64,000 bases of DNA. Source: WJMT01 sp964445575 (GTDB taxonomy: Bacteria; Acidobacteriota; Aminicenantia; Aminicenantales; Aminicenantaceae). A program made the translations under genes and the position numbers. Below the pieces are notes generated by a model that searched no databases, was not told where the DNA came from, and was given only the letters and a program-made list of their open reading frames with translations. This document shows positions 23,728-32,414 of the stretch, piece after piece. The stretch lies in NCBI GenBank assembly GCA_964445575.1, contig CAYULB010000001.1, forward strand, positions 124,001 through 188,000, in the 5' to 3' direction. Position 1 is the stretch's first letter; every line of letters begins with the position of its first letter.

Positions 23728-25160
23728 GTAAAATAATATTTATTGAACCTAAGGCGCCCAACCTTCATATATACTCCCAGTTTAAGCTCCCTCGATTGGG
23801 CCTTTATATTCTGGCTGCTCACATGAAAAGAAGAGGCTGGGACGCTGAAGTGATCTATGAAGAAACAGAAAATATCGATTATTCTCGTTTTGAATCAGTG
23901 GATTTGGTAGGAATTTCCACCATCACCTCTACAGCTCCCAGGGCCTATAAAATTGCAGACAGGATTCGGGAGAAACAAATCCCTGTTATAATGGGAGGAC
24001 CTCATGTGACGTTTCTGTCTGAAGAAGCTCTTGAGCATGCTGATTTTTTGATCCGAGGGGAAGGGGAGAATGCATTGATGAAATTCATAGATTCTTGGGA
24101 AGGAGATAAGGATTATTCTCTGGTTCCTAATCTATCCTACAGAAAGGATGGAAAGACTGTTCATAATCCCAAAGGTCCTGTTGTTGAGGACCTTGATGAG
24201 ATTCCCTTTCCTGATTTTGGCAAAAAATTCACCAAAGGTATTCAAAAAAGAAGACAGACTATACCTGTCCAGACATCACGGGGATGCCCGTTTAACTGTG
24301 AATTTTGTTCGGTTACAGGTATGTTTGGGAAAAAATTTAGGTTCCGCTCCCCACAAAATGTTATCAAGGAACTTCGGTGTTACAATAGAAAGAACAACCA
24401 TATCTTTTTTTATGACGATAACTTTGCAGCAAATCGGAAGAGATTAAAACTCCTTCTGCAAGCTATGATAAAAGAAGACTTTAAATTTGACTGGTCAACT
24501 CAGGTAAGAGTGGATATTGCTAAGCATAAAGACCTCCTAAAGCTTATGTATAAAGCAGGCTGCCGTACTCTTTACATTGGATTGGAATCCGTCAATCCTC
24601 AAAGCCTCCTATCCATAGAGAAAAAGCAAACCGTAGAGGAAATAAAATATGCAGTGAAAGTGATACAGAAGCATGGAATGCGTATCCACGGGATGTTTGT
24701 CTATGGTTTTGATGATGATGACTGGGAGACGGTTAAAAAAACCATTAAGTTTGCCAAAAAAACAGGGATTTCTTCCTCCCAGTTTCTCATTCTTACTCCC
24801 CTTCCTGGTTCCAGGCTTTATAACAAGATGGTTTCTCAGGGCCGGCTTATCTTTAAAGACTGGTCTCTCTATGATGCTCATCACGTGGTTTACAAGCCAG
24901 CTAAATTCACGTTAATGGCGCTTCAAAAAGCCCAGATAATAAGCCATAAAAAGTTCTATTCCCTGAAAAGGTCCATAAAAAAACTTTTTCAGTTTAAATG
25001 GATTGAGCTGGCTATTGATCATTATGCTCGGAAGCTCAACCGGACGTGGGAGAAAAAGAATCAGACCTTCTTAAAGGCCATGGATATTCTGACCAGCAAA
25101 AAGAATGCCAGCATAAAACTTGATTTCAGGCAAAAGATTGAATTGGATCAAAAAGAATAA
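23724..25160 (+). CDS. B12-binding-domain radical SAM protein
   Basis: A 478-residue radical SAM protein. Residues about 5-140 form a cobalamin-binding-like Rossmann domain (GISTITSTAPRAYKIADRI, MGGPHVTF, IRGEGENAL) without an obvious DxHxxG lower ligand. The SAM cluster is Cys188/Cys192/Cys195 in RGCPFNCEFC. Class B enzymes of this type perform methylations or rearrangements; the substrate is unknown. It overlaps the regulator upstream by 4 bp. The segment 24471-25160 is partly duplicated at 38575-38832. Its 3' end overlaps the stop of an outer-membrane-protein fragment on the other strand by 13 bases. Confidence 0.88.
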   Translation: MSKIIFIEPKAPNLHIYSQFKLPRLGLYILAAHMKRRGWDAEVIYEETENIDYSRFESVDLVGISTITSTAPRAYKIADRIREKQIPVIMGGPHVTFLSEEALEHADFLIRGEGENALMKFIDSWEGDKDYSLVPNLSYRKDGKTVHNPKGPVVEDLDEIPFPDFGKKFTKGIQKRRQTIPVQTSRGCPFNCEFCSVTGMFGKKFRFRSPQNVIKELRCYNRKNNHIFFYDDNFAANRKRLKLLLQAMIKEDFKFDWSTQVRVDIAKHKDLLKLMYKAGCRTLYIGLESVNPQSLLSIEKKQTVEEIKYAVKVIQKHGMRIHGMFVYGFDDDDWETVKKTIKFAKKTGISSSQFLILTPLPGSRLYNKMVSQGRLIFKDWSLYDAHHVVYKPAKFTLMALQKAQIISHKKFYSLKRSIKKLFQFKWIELAIDHYARKLNRTWEKKNQTFLKAMDILTSKKNASIKLDFRQKIELDQKE

Positions 25161-25307
25161 ACGAAGCCTCCAAGTACACACAATGCGGATTGGGCTGGAT
25201 TCTGGTCCATATACTGATAGCGAGTGTTTAATAGAAAACCTAAAAAGGAATTAAAATGAATCTTCATTCCTAAACCCGCAAAAGCGGTCAAAGGATATTT
25301 TTTCTCG
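24471..25307. repeat. left copy of island-flanking duplication
   Basis: Bases 24471-24626 and 25050-25307 recur without visible difference at 38575-38979. The right copy lacks 432 bases that lie here between two gagaaaaag motifs (24618-24626 and 25050-25058). Identity ends abruptly at 25307, where the sequence changes from outer-membrane-protein coding sequence to unrelated DNA leading into the heme island. Confidence 0.9.
25148..25307 (-). pseudogene. 3' fragment of outer-membrane beta-barrel gene
   Basis: The minus strand encodes the last 53 residues of the outer-membrane protein that is complete at 38820-39446 (ending ALCVLGGFVYSF). Upstream of KKYPLTAF the homology stops at 25307. The fragment has no start or signal peptide. 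Bases 25308-25482 between it and hemB carry no gene I can support. Confidence 0.85.
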
Positions 25308-25482
25308 TGCCTCAAAATAATGAAAGAGAACACTGTAAGACACTGTGCGTTCCGGATGATGCTGGCGATAGATCTTGCTCATGGCAGGGACAGTGATTCA
25401 AAAAATGTGCCGGGAAGAAGAAATGACTAAATTCTTCTGATGACTGATAGTATTTGAGATAAAAATCAAGTAAGGACGAGCT

Positions 25483-26457
25483 TCAGTCCTTTTCCCATTC
25501 GGCAAAACCCGCAGCAAAATAGGTGAGGATCATATCCGCTCCTGCCCGTTTAATGGAAGTAAGTGTTTCCCGAATAATTCTTTTTTCGTCCACCCATCCT
25601 TTGGAAGCAGCGGCTTTGATTAACGAATATTCCCCGCTGACATTATAGGCGGCGGTGGGAACTCTGAACGTATCTTTTAAGGTCCGGAGAACATCTAGGT
25701 AGGGGAGAGCCGGTTTAACCATTATGATGTCAGCTCCTTCCCCAAGGTCCAGCTCGACTTCCCGAATGGCTTCATCGGCGTTGGCCGGATCCATCTGATA
25801 GGAGTTCCGGTCGCCGAATTGAGGCGCGCTTTCGGCTGCGTCGCGGAAAGGCCCGTAAAAAGCCGATGCATATTTAGCGGCATAGGACATGATGGGTATA
25901 TGGGAGAAACCATTGTCATCCAAAATATCCCGCACCGCTCCCACCCGGCCGTCCATCATATCCGAGGGGGCTATCATATCCGCACCGGCTTTGGCCTGGG
26001 ATAAAGCCGTTTTGGAAAGTATCTCCAGAGTGGGGTCATTGAGTATCCGCCCGTTTTCTATCCAGCCGCAGTGCCCGTGAGAGGTGTATTCACACAAACA
26101 TAGATCATTAATGACAAGCAGAGCGGGAATTTCTTTTTTTATGGCAGCCGTGGTTTTTTGGATGATCCCTTCATCATTCCAGGCTTGGGTGGCTTTTTCA
26201 TCTTTATGCTCGGGGACTCCGAAAAGAATAACGGCTTTTATGCCCAAATCATAGATCCGTTTACATTCATCCACCAGTTCGGGAATGGAAAAACGGTATT
26301 GGCCGGGCATGGAAGGTATTTCCTCTTTGCGGGACAAGCCTTCCACCACAAACAGAGGCATGATCAGGTCGTTTAATTTTACTTTAGTCTCCCGAACCAA
26401 ATCCCGCACATGCGGATGTTCTCTCAATCTTCTCATTCTTATTTTCGGAAACATCAT
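25483..26457 (-). CDS. hemB: delta-aminolevulinic acid dehydratase (porphobilinogen synthase)
   Basis: Condenses two 5-aminolevulinate molecules to porphobilinogen. 324 residues, full length. Zinc-type cysteines Cys120, Cys122 and Cys130 lie in DLCLCEYTSHGHC. The Schiff-base lysines are Lys195 (SYAAKYASAFYGPF) and Lys248 (IIMVKPALPY). MIAPSDMMDGRVGA is the usual signature. It is the last gene of the minus-strand heme operon, 11 bases after the single-domain response regulator. Its G+C content and CCGG-rich style match the rest of the island, not the flanks. Confidence 0.97.
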   Translation of the reverse strand: MMFPKIRMRRLREHPHVRDLVRETKVKLNDLIMPLFVVEGLSRKEEIPSMPGQYRFSIPELVDECKRIYDLGIKAVILFGVPEHKDEKATQAWNDEGIIQKTTAAIKKEIPALLVINDLCLCEYTSHGHCGWIENGRILNDPTLEILSKTALSQAKAGADMIAPSDMMDGRVGAVRDILDDNGFSHIPIMSYAAKYASAFYGPFRDAAESAPQFGDRNSYQMDPANADEAIREVELDLGEGADIIMVKPALPYLDVLRTLKDTFRVPTAAYNVSGEYSLIKAAASKGWVDEKRIIRETLTSIKRAGADMILTYFAAGFAEWEKD

Positions 26458-26468
26458 GATATACTCCT

Positions 26469-26858
26469 TTATTTTTTGGGTATATTTATATTTTTGTTGG
26501 CGCGCCGTAAAACCGCTTTGATTCTGGCCTGAAGCTCCTGAATATCAAAAGGCTTGGAGATATAATCATCCGCTCCCTGCTCAAAACTCCGCAGCTTGGT
26601 TTGGATGTTATCCAGAGCAGTTGCCATAATTACAGGGGTGGCAATCCCGCGTTCCTTTATTTTTTCCAGGGCTTCTTCGCCGTTCATTCCGGGAAGCCGG
26701 ACATCAAGAAGAATGAGGTCGAAGCTCTGAGTATCCAGAAAGTTCAGCATTTCTTCTGCAGATTCGCAGCATTGGACAGCAAAGCTCTCTTTCTCAAGAT
26801 TGACCTGGATCATGGTCCGGATGAGCTCTTCGTCTTCGACCACTAAAATTTTAGCCAT
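26469..26858 (-). CDS. single-domain response regulator within the heme operon
   Basis: A 129-residue receiver with acidic pair Glu8-Asp9, phospho-acceptor Asp52 (LILLDVRLPGMNG) and Lys in DDYISKPFDIQEL; no output domain follows. It closely resembles the receiver of the OmpR-type regulator at 35852-36538 (LIRTMIQVNLEKE versus LIRSMIKLQLENE), so it probably arose by duplication and loss of the DNA-binding domain. It overlaps hemL by 8 bases and precedes hemB by 11. It may act as a phosphate sink or protein-protein regulator of the operon's kinase (inference). Confidence 0.88.
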   Translation of the reverse strand: MAKILVVEDEELIRTMIQVNLEKESFAVQCCESAEEMLNFLDTQSFDLILLDVRLPGMNGEEALEKIKERGIATPVIMATALDNIQTKLRSFEQGADDYISKPFDIQELQARIKAVLRRANKNINIPKK

Positions 26859-28149
26859 GGAATCTCTCTTTGATTAAACCGGCCAAGGTATCGGCAAAAC
26901 CTGTGACTTCATCCGCTGAATGAGCGCTGCTTAAAAATAAAATTTCATAAGATGAGGGGGGAAGATAATGTCCGTTTTCCAGCAGCGGTCTGTGAATTTC
27001 CGTAAAACGCTTCATTGCTTTTTGGGAGATATTTTCCGCCCTGCGTGGAAATTCTCCTTTGTCCAGATAAAGCCACATGAGAGAGCCTTTCTGCCGGGCG
27101 CGGGCATAACGGAGATCGCTTTCCTCCAGCCGGTGCACAAACCGCCGTCCCAGCTCTTCCAGATAGGAATAAGGAGGTTCTTTTTGTAATATTTCAAGCG
27201 TGGCCTTTCCCGCAGCTAAGGCCACCGGATTTCCGCTTAGAGTTCCCGCTTGATATACTTTTCCCAGCGGAGCAAAATTGTCCATAATTTTCTTGGGCCC
27301 TACCACCGCTCCCACCGGCATTCCGCCGCCGATTATTTTTCCCAGGGTGAAAAGGTCCGGAGTGATGTCCCATAACTGCCAATAGGCGCCGAACTTAAGC
27401 CGGAAACCTGAAATCACTTCATCGAAAATCAGCAGACTGCCGTACTTCTGAGTCACTTCTCTCAAATGCCGGAGAAAGTCTTCTCTCTGAATCAAAAGAC
27501 CGTTGTTTGCCGGCAGAGGTTCCATTACCACCGCCGCTATGCGGTCCCCGGATTTTTGGAATGCGGAATCCAGGGATTCTTCATCATCCAAGGGGATCAC
27601 CCGCGTATTCTTCACACTGTTTTCCGGAATGCCTTGAGAGCTGGCTATGGCCTGGGTGGCCAAACCGGAACCCGCTTTCACAAGCATTCCGTCGAAATGC
27701 CCGTGATAACCGCCGGTGAATTTAACCACGAGGTCACGTCCGGTGAATCCGCGCGCCAACCGCACGGCTGCCATGACCGCTTCCGTACCGGAATTCATGA
27801 ACCGGATTCGATCAAAACCGGGAAAGGCGCTGAGGATCAATTCGGCAATTTCGATCTCTCCCCGGTGGCAGGCGCCGAAAGACAGCCCGGATGCCGCTGT
27901 TTCTCTTACCGCTTCCACCACTTCGGGATGAGCGTGACCCAGGATGAGCGGTCCCCAGGATTGACAGTAGTCTATATAATGATTCCCATCCGCATCCTGG
28001 AATCCGCTTCCTTCGGCTTTTTCAAAATATACCGGTTTTTCTCCGACTTGATTAAAGGCCCGCACCGGGCTGTTGACTCCTCCCGGGATAAGTTTCCGGG
28101 CCCAGCTATATAAGGCTTCGGATTGAGAGGTGTTTTTATGCATATCCAT
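26851..28149 (-). CDS. hemL: glutamate-1-semialdehyde 2,1-aminomutase
   Basis: PLP enzyme converting glutamate-1-semialdehyde to 5-aminolevulinate in the C5 pathway. 432 residues, full length. Seen: IPGGVNSPVRAF at the N-terminus, FMNSGTEAVMAAVRLAR, KFTGGYHGHFDG, IFDEVISGFR and the PLP lysine Lys271 in TLGKIIGGGMPVGA. The start overlaps the end of hemD by 14 bases and its end overlaps the receiver gene by 8. Either Met1 or Met3 could be used. Confidence 0.96.
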   Translation of the reverse strand: MDMHKNTSQSEALYSWARKLIPGGVNSPVRAFNQVGEKPVYFEKAEGSGFQDADGNHYIDYCQSWGPLILGHAHPEVVEAVRETAASGLSFGACHRGEIEIAELILSAFPGFDRIRFMNSGTEAVMAAVRLARGFTGRDLVVKFTGGYHGHFDGMLVKAGSGLATQAIASSQGIPENSVKNTRVIPLDDEESLDSAFQKSGDRIAAVVMEPLPANNGLLIQREDFLRHLREVTQKYGSLLIFDEVISGFRLKFGAYWQLWDITPDLFTLGKIIGGGMPVGAVVGPKKIMDNFAPLGKVYQAGTLSGNPVALAAGKATLEILQKEPPYSYLEELGRRFVHRLEESDLRYARARQKGSLMWLYLDKGEFPRRAENISQKAMKRFTEIHRPLLENGHYLPPSSYEILFLSSAHSADEVTGFADTLAGLIKERFHG

Positions 28150-28888
28150 CTCCTTTGAAATTATGGATTCGGGTGATTTCTACGATTTTATTGAAAAGGG
28201 AGTCCGAATCCGGGTTTTCCGCTTGATAAGTTCCAGAAATGCCGTGGTTTTTTAAATGCCCGGCAGTAGTGGGACCGATGGCCAAAAAGGCCAGCCGGGA
28301 TATTAAATCCGCATTGTATCTCAGAAAGCAGTCCGCTGCTGAAGGGCTGGTGATGACGGCTATTCCCGGTGAATTCAAATCCAGAGGGTTTTTCTCCAGG
28401 ATTTGATGTTCGTAAACGATGATTTCGTCCAGCTTCAGTCCGTGCCGATTCAAAATGGATGCTAATATTCCGGTGGATTTATTTCCCCTTAGATAGAGGA
28501 GTTTTTGTCCGCTGCGGCATTTTTGAACCAGACGGAGGGCCAATGTTTCTCCAGTAGGAGGTTCGGCTGTCAGCCAGGGTTTTTGACCGAAAGTCCTTTG
28601 AATTTCGGATGCGGTTTTTCGGCCGACTGAAGCAAAACGGGATTCGGATCCCTTCAAATGGATTCCCGCCTTTTTAAGAGCCCAAACCGCCCGCCTGCTG
28701 GTAAAGATAATCACATCATAGTCTTTGAAAAAAGCCTCTCTTCGCAAAAACGATTTGTTCCCGGCAGTTGAAACCGTTTTGATGCAGGGATATTCCACAA
28801 CTCTATGACCGCGCTCTTTTAGTCTGGCAGCCAAAGACGGATTGTCTTCCGGTGCCCGGGTTAAAATTATGACGGGATTTTCTGGCAT
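28136..28888 (-). CDS. hemD: uroporphyrinogen-III synthase
   Basis: A 250-residue protein closing hydroxymethylbilane to uroporphyrinogen III. This family is poorly conserved; support comes from VIILTRAPEDN at the start, VIFTSRRAVWAL, the interdomain VYEHQILEKNPLD, ITSPSAADCFL and LAIGPTTAGHLKNHG, and from position between hemC and hemL. It overlaps hemC by 22 bases and hemL by 14. It is not fused to a methyltransferase, so the locus serves heme and not siroheme in this gene. Confidence 0.9.
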   Translation of the reverse strand: MPENPVIILTRAPEDNPSLAARLKERGHRVVEYPCIKTVSTAGNKSFLRREAFFKDYDVIIFTSRRAVWALKKAGIHLKGSESRFASVGRKTASEIQRTFGQKPWLTAEPPTGETLALRLVQKCRSGQKLLYLRGNKSTGILASILNRHGLKLDEIIVYEHQILEKNPLDLNSPGIAVITSPSAADCFLRYNADLISRLAFLAIGPTTAGHLKNHGISGTYQAENPDSDSLFNKIVEITRIHNFKGDGYA

Positions 28889-29811
28889 AAATCCTCTCTT
28901 TTTTGAATAATCCGGGTTTGGAAACCGGACAAATCCCCGGGCATAATATTTTTCAGGAAATTTTCATCCGGATTAAATATTTCAGTCCTCACCCAGCCTT
29001 TTCCTGGCTGGTCCAGTCCGATAAAAGCCTGCCATCCCTTTTCCTGCTGCCGGACGTACGCTCCGAAAGCCACATGACAGCCGCCTTCGAAATTAGCCAA
29101 CAGCTGTCGTTCGATATCGGTTGATGAACGGGTTACCGGATCATCCAATTGGGAGGCCGCATTCTGAAGGGCGGAATCATCCTTACGGGTTTGTACAACG
29201 ATAACCCCTTGACCGGGAGCGGGGAGCCAGATTTCCGGATTCAGACGGTACACATGGAGAGGAGATACATCCCATCCCAGCCGCCTGAGTCCGGCCTCCG
29301 CCAGTACAATCGCTCCATGCTGTTTTTTCCGGCATTTTTGGATCCGGGTGGGGATATTTCCGCGCAGAAAATCAGGTTTTGTGTGAGGGCCGTAAAGATG
29401 GAGAAGCGCCTGGCGCCGGAGCGATGTCGCTCCTATCCGGCTTCCTTTTTTTACCGGAACCAAGAAACCGGGGTCGTGGTAATCCGGATGAACCAGCAGC
29501 AGGTCGGGAACCGGGCCCCGGGGAAGATAAGCGGCAAGAGTCAAATCCGGATGGATGACAGTGGGAAGATCCTTGAGGGAGTGCACTGCGATATCAATAT
29601 TTTTTCGGAGCAGCTGATTTTCGATCTCCTTAGTGAAAAATCCGGTTTCATTCTGCCCCTGCAGCGCTTTGTTTTTAAACCGGTCTCCGGATGTCTTAAT
29701 AATGATTATTTGCGTTTTTTCGGAGAGATTTTCGCTAACCTGCTTTGCCTGCCACAAAGCCAGTTTGCTTCCCCGGGTTCCGATCCGGTACGGATGATTA
29801 TTCTTTTTCAT
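28867..29811 (-). CDS. hemC: porphobilinogen deaminase (hydroxymethylbilane synthase)
   Basis: Assembles four porphobilinogens into hydroxymethylbilane. 314 residues from ATG at 29811, chosen because GGAG precedes it and the protein then begins at the family's usual YRIGTRGSKLALWQ; an upstream in-frame ATG would add 21 residues inside hemA. IDIAVHSLKDLP, GATSLRRQALL and the dipyrromethane-cofactor Cys245 in FEGGCHVAFG are all present. It overlaps hemA by 14 bases and hemD by 22. Confidence 0.96.
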   Translation of the reverse strand: MKKNNHPYRIGTRGSKLALWQAKQVSENLSEKTQIIIIKTSGDRFKNKALQGQNETGFFTKEIENQLLRKNIDIAVHSLKDLPTVIHPDLTLAAYLPRGPVPDLLLVHPDYHDPGFLVPVKKGSRIGATSLRRQALLHLYGPHTKPDFLRGNIPTRIQKCRKKQHGAIVLAEAGLRRLGWDVSPLHVYRLNPEIWLPAPGQGVIVVQTRKDDSALQNAASQLDDPVTRSSTDIERQLLANFEGGCHVAFGAYVRQQEKGWQAFIGLDQPGKGWVRTEIFNPDENFLKNIMPGDLSGFQTRIIQKREDLCQKIPS

Positions 29812-31039
29812 CTTCACTCCAAAAAGATTCCATGGCATCGTGAAAAGCGGTGAACAGATGAAATGAGTATTCATTCACCAGGTTTTTTATGGCTTTTTCC
29901 AGAACGTCCCGGTTTTTTTTGTCCAAATCAGACAGTTCAGAACGCAAAACCTGGGAAATTTTTTGATAAACGGTATCTTTGCGGAAAGAATGCAGCTGAG
30001 TCAGAAACGAAGTCATATCCCTGCTTCGGCAGTATTGGCGGAATTTGCGGATTTCTTGTTCTGCTTTTTTTTCAAATATTCCGCTGCTTTCGGATGATTG
30101 TTTCCGGGGAGATTGAAGGTCATCGATATTTCGATACTCGATTCTCTCCAAAAAACGGACGGATTCGGAAACCTGTAGCGGGATGCCGATATCCATAATC
30201 AGAAATTTGCGGTTCTTTTTCGGGTTGAGAGGGAGATGATTGATTACGGGACGGGGGGCTCCGGTGGCCACAATCAAAGCATCGGAACGGGACAGTAATT
30301 CATTCAGCTTATAAAAAGGCTCCCACTTGCCGCGGTGCTGGGAATGAATAGTCCGGTTTAACCGGATAGTGCGGCGGCAGCTCTCTTCAAGCAAAGAAGC
30401 GGTCTTCCTGCCGATTTTCCCCATTCCCGCCACCAGGATGGTCCGGTCTTTTATTTCCGGGCCGAAGTAATTTTTCAGGTAATCAGCGGTCATGCCGTGA
30501 ATTCCGGTTTTGTGGTTGGAACGGATTCCGGTGTCATAACCGAACCGGGCCATTCTTCCGGCCAAGTGAGCCAGCCGGTTGAGGATGCGGTTGGAGGCTT
30601 TTTCTTTTTGGGCCCGGCGAAGTGCTTCTTGAAATTGACCTGCGATTTGGGCTTCCCCAACCGCCAAAGATTCCATTCCGGACACCACCCGGATGACATG
30701 AACCAGGGCATTGTACTCCCTGTAAATTTTTGGGTGGGGGACAGAAATCCGGCTGGCAACTTCTGATTTTTGAATCAAACGGAGTATACGTGCCCTCAGA
30801 ATTTCGGCGATCCATCCGGGAATTTGAGTGGAAACAATCCATTCCATCCGGTTGCAGGTTTCCAGAGCCATCAGTCCGGCCGTGGGGTCCATCTTGCGGA
30901 TGGAGTTCAGCAAATGTCTGCGGTCTTCCCGGGTCATGGTCAGTTTTTCCCTCAATGAGCTGGAGGCGATTTTAAAATCGTACCCCACAATAACCAAAGG
31001 GATTTCAGGCCGATTCTTTTTTTGCAGTCCTTTATTCAT
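29798..31039 (-). CDS. hemA: glutamyl-tRNA reductase
   Basis: First committed step of C5 heme synthesis, reducing glutamyl-tRNA(Glu) to glutamate-1-semialdehyde with NADPH. 413 residues. The nucleophile is Cys62 in LMALETCNRMEW; GMESLAVGEAQIAGQ is the substrate-domain signature; ILVAGMGKIGRKTASLL is the NADPH-binding loop; the C-terminal dimerisation helix is present. It overlaps hemG by 8 bases and hemC by 14. Its presence means the operon makes 5-aminolevulinate from glutamate and not from glycine. Confidence 0.96.
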   Translation of the reverse strand: MNKGLQKKNRPEIPLVIVGYDFKIASSSLREKLTMTREDRRHLLNSIRKMDPTAGLMALETCNRMEWIVSTQIPGWIAEILRARILRLIQKSEVASRISVPHPKIYREYNALVHVIRVVSGMESLAVGEAQIAGQFQEALRRAQKEKASNRILNRLAHLAGRMARFGYDTGIRSNHKTGIHGMTADYLKNYFGPEIKDRTILVAGMGKIGRKTASLLEESCRRTIRLNRTIHSQHRGKWEPFYKLNELLSRSDALIVATGAPRPVINHLPLNPKKNRKFLIMDIGIPLQVSESVRFLERIEYRNIDDLQSPRKQSSESSGIFEKKAEQEIRKFRQYCRSRDMTSFLTQLHSFRKDTVYQKISQVLRSELSDLDKKNRDVLEKAIKNLVNEYSFHLFTAFHDAMESFWSEDEKE

Positions 31040-32414
31040 TTTCTCCGGTGTTTTTCAGAAAATTCAAAGTTTTTTCATAAGCTCTGAATCCGCTTTCTAC
31101 CGCATGCCCGATACCGACTCCGATAAGATAATTTCCAGTTAAAAAGCCTCCGGACATTTTCTTTTTTAATACAGCCTGGAATTGAGAAATAGTTTCCGGA
31201 TGGCCGGGAAGCAGCTGCGGAATCGCTTCCGGGTAACGATGAATGCGGATGATTTCCGCCCCCTCCAAAGGGTTCCGGAATATACGGCGGTGTTCTTTTA
31301 ACAGCAATTCTTCTAAAGCGGAGTCGTCCAAGTTAACCGCGTCCGGATCGGTCATGCCTCCGTAATAGCTGGCAAAAAGCTGCCATCCTTTTTTAATTCG
31401 GTCGGGAAACAAACGGGAGGGAAACAGAGTTCCCAGTATCCGGTAATCAAAAAGCCGGGGCATCAAAAAACCAAACCCATCCGGAAAATTTGAGTTTTCT
31501 TCTTTAATTTTCCAATGCAGAACTACAACAGGGGACATGGGGATTTTTTTAAGGGTTTCCGTCTGGGTATACAGAGAATTTTCCAACAATGAAGCCGAGG
31601 CGGAAGGGGGAGCCGCTAAAACCAGGCTTTTGGATTTCCAGTTTTCTTCTTTACTTTCCACAGTGTATCCAGATGGATTTTTTTTAATTGATACGGCCTC
31701 TTTTTCTGTCAAGATATTCCCGTCTAAACGCGCGGCCAAGTCCTGAGTAAGAGTCCCCAGCCCCCCTTCAAAGCTGAACAGACCTTTGCGGATTTCAATG
31801 CCTTCCCGTTTCAGACGCCGCTTTTTTTTCTTTATATACTTATAGGCGCCCAGAATCATGGAACCGCTTTGCTTTTCAAAATTCCAGAATTTCGGAAAGG
31901 CCGCCCGGGCTCCCAGCATTTTGACATCCCCGGCATAAACCCCGGACACAAAAGGGGACATGATGAAATCGGCGGCTTCCCTGCCGAACCGGCGGCAGAA
32001 AAAATCCCAGGCGGTATCGTCTTCTTTGGCGCGGTTGGGAATAAAGGGCTCCATCATCAAGCGGAATTTGCCCGGCCAGCTGAGAAGAGGAGTTTTGAGA
32101 AAGGATGACACTCCCATGGGCAGCGGCAGCAGCCGTCCGTTTCTGTAAATGTAGCGGTTTTTAGAAGAAGGGGATGCGGAAATCACTTTTTCTGTAATAT
32201 TGAGCTTTTCAATCAGCTTCCAGGTGAATTCCGATGACCCCATAAAACTGTGGGGTCCGGTCTCCATAAGGATGCCCTCATGGCTTTCCGTCCGGATATT
32301 TCCGCCGGGCTGGTTTTCTTTCTCAAGAACCAGCACATCATAGCCGTTTTGACGCAGCAGAAAAGCCGCGGTCATTCCGGAAATACCGCCTCCGATAACA
32401 ATGACATCATGCAT
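31032..32414 (-). CDS. hemG: protoporphyrinogen oxidase, HemY type
   Basis: FAD enzyme oxidising protoporphyrinogen IX to protoporphyrin IX. 460 residues from ATG at 32414, where the protein starts at the FAD-binding VIVIGGGISGMTAAFLL; upstream codons lie inside hemH. LVLEKENQPGGNIRTE follows, and GNYLIGVGIGHAVESG near the end closes the FAD site. HemY enzymes commonly use oxygen, which contrasts with the oxygen-independent HemN in the same operon. It overlaps hemH by 8 bases and hemA by 8. Confidence 0.93.
   Translation of the reverse strand: MHDVIVIGGGISGMTAAFLLRQNGYDVLVLEKENQPGGNIRTESHEGILMETGPHSFMGSSEFTWKLIEKLNITEKVISASPSSKNRYIYRNGRLLPLPMGVSSFLKTPLLSWPGKFRLMMEPFIPNRAKEDDTAWDFFCRRFGREAADFIMSPFVSGVYAGDVKMLGARAAFPKFWNFEKQSGSMILGAYKYIKKKKRRLKREGIEIRKGLFSFEGGLGTLTQDLAARLDGNILTEKEAVSIKKNPSGYTVESKEENWKSKSLVLAAPPSASASLLENSLYTQTETLKKIPMSPVVVLHWKIKEENSNFPDGFGFLMPRLFDYRILGTLFPSRLFPDRIKKGWQLFASYYGGMTDPDAVNLDDSALEELLLKEHRRIFRNPLEGAEIIRIHRYPEAIPQLLPGHPETISQFQAVLKKKMSGGFLTGNYLIGVGIGHAVESGFRAYEKTLNFLKNTGENE

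Noticed and set aside
27466..28113. Long plus-strand frame opposite hemL
   Set aside because: It is antisense to a strongly conserved PLP enzyme in G+C-rich DNA, lacks recognisable domains and has no ribosome site; a shadow frame. The same applies to 29149-29853 opposite hemC.
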